Of a stretch of DNA of 5,694 nt, positions 5,508 through 5,694 are shown in pieces. Both the position numbers and the translations under genes were made by a program. Every line of letters starts with the position of its first letter. Position 1 is the stretch's first letter. The stretch comes from Bdellovibrionales bacterium RBG_16_40_8. GTDB lineage: Bacteria > Bdellovibrionota > Bdellovibrionia > Bdellovibrionales > UBA1609. The notes under the pieces are model-generated. The model ran no database searches and was not told the origin of the DNA. It saw nothing but the letters and a program-made list of their open reading frames with translations. Where the stretch lies: contig MEPT01000118.1 in NCBI GenBank assembly GCA_001769925.1, positions 7,987 to 13,680 on the forward strand. Reading direction: 5' to 3'.

Positions 5508-5694
5508 TTTCTTATACCTTCATTTTTTTTCACATAGGCAACACTTGGTAAACCTGTGCCAAATGTTATAACTGCTGATTCTCCACATTCTATTAATCGA
5601 TGTACTTCATTTGAATAAGCACTCTCAATTCCTGATGTATTTAACGCTGTCATCGCAAAATAATGTTCCCCTTGAGATATATCATCTATTTGGT
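5504..5694 (-). CDS. FN3-domain protein, C-terminal 62 residues (5' end beyond window)
   Basis: An open frame enters from the right edge and ends in TGA, giving 62 residues. It begins within the last strands of a fibronectin type III domain: GEHYFAMTALNTSGIESAYS has the usual Y-F-A-x-T-A-x-N pattern, followed by SNEVHRLIEC. After the Cys at residue 36 comes a short tail ending YVKKNEGIRK, with no membrane segment. The layout, an FN3 end followed at once by a Cys, is shared with the next gene, so the two may be related copies. Its TGA overlaps the next ATG as ATGA, indicating one transcript and coupled translation. The N-terminus, and so any signal peptide or further domains, lies outside the window. 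Confidence 0.8.
   Translation of the reverse strand, partial: QIDDISQGEHYFAMTALNTSGIESAYSNEVHRLIECGESAVITFGTGLPSVAYVKKNEGIRK

Overview
The window reads as a chromosomal segment from a moderately AT-rich Gram-negative bacterium. The evidence is an RhlE-type helicase, a tRNA 2-selenouridine system, and secreted proteins with Sec-type signal peptides. Fibronectin type III (FN3) proteins and many small secreted proteins of unknown function would fit Bdellovibrionota or a proteobacterium, but this is a weak inference and no marker fixes the taxon. Every intact gene lies on the minus strand; the only convincing plus-strand coding signal is a decayed fragment.

Positions 1-3420 look like one tightly packed operon, transcribed right to left. 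In order of transcription it holds: a small protein with four CxxC knuckles and a possible YbjQ/DUF74-like C-terminus (3420-2926); a DEAD-box RNA helicase (2933-1701, overlapping by 8 nt); selD, selenophosphate synthetase (1680-628, 20 nt gap with a good Shine-Dalgarno); and selU/mnmH, tRNA 2-selenouridine synthase (631-1, ATGA overlap, cut by the window edge). SelD makes selenophosphate and SelU uses it to turn wobble 2-thiouridine into 2-selenouridine in tRNA, so the last two genes form a complete donor-acceptor pathway. The helicase and Cys-rich protein add an RNA theme, but a functional link is inference. A -10-like TATAAT lies only 12 nt upstream of the first start codon, suggesting a very short or leaderless 5' end.

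Positions 3421-4622 are an accessory interval. They hold a possible 27-codon ORF with a good ribosome site (3552-3469) and a small secreted protein of unknown family with two cysteines (4066-3593). Upstream of the latter is a near-perfect 20-bp palindrome (4116-4135). The interval also contains the C-terminal remnant of a HAD-family phosphatase on the plus strand (4412-4600).

Positions 4623-5694 carry two FN3 genes joined by an ATGA overlap. The upstream one is cut by the window edge. The downstream one encodes a protein with a signal peptide, one FN3 domain, an acidic then basic low-complexity stalk, and a C-terminal membrane segment. This block is visibly more AT-rich than the selenium operon. 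No tRNA, rRNA, CRISPR array or intact mobile element was seen.
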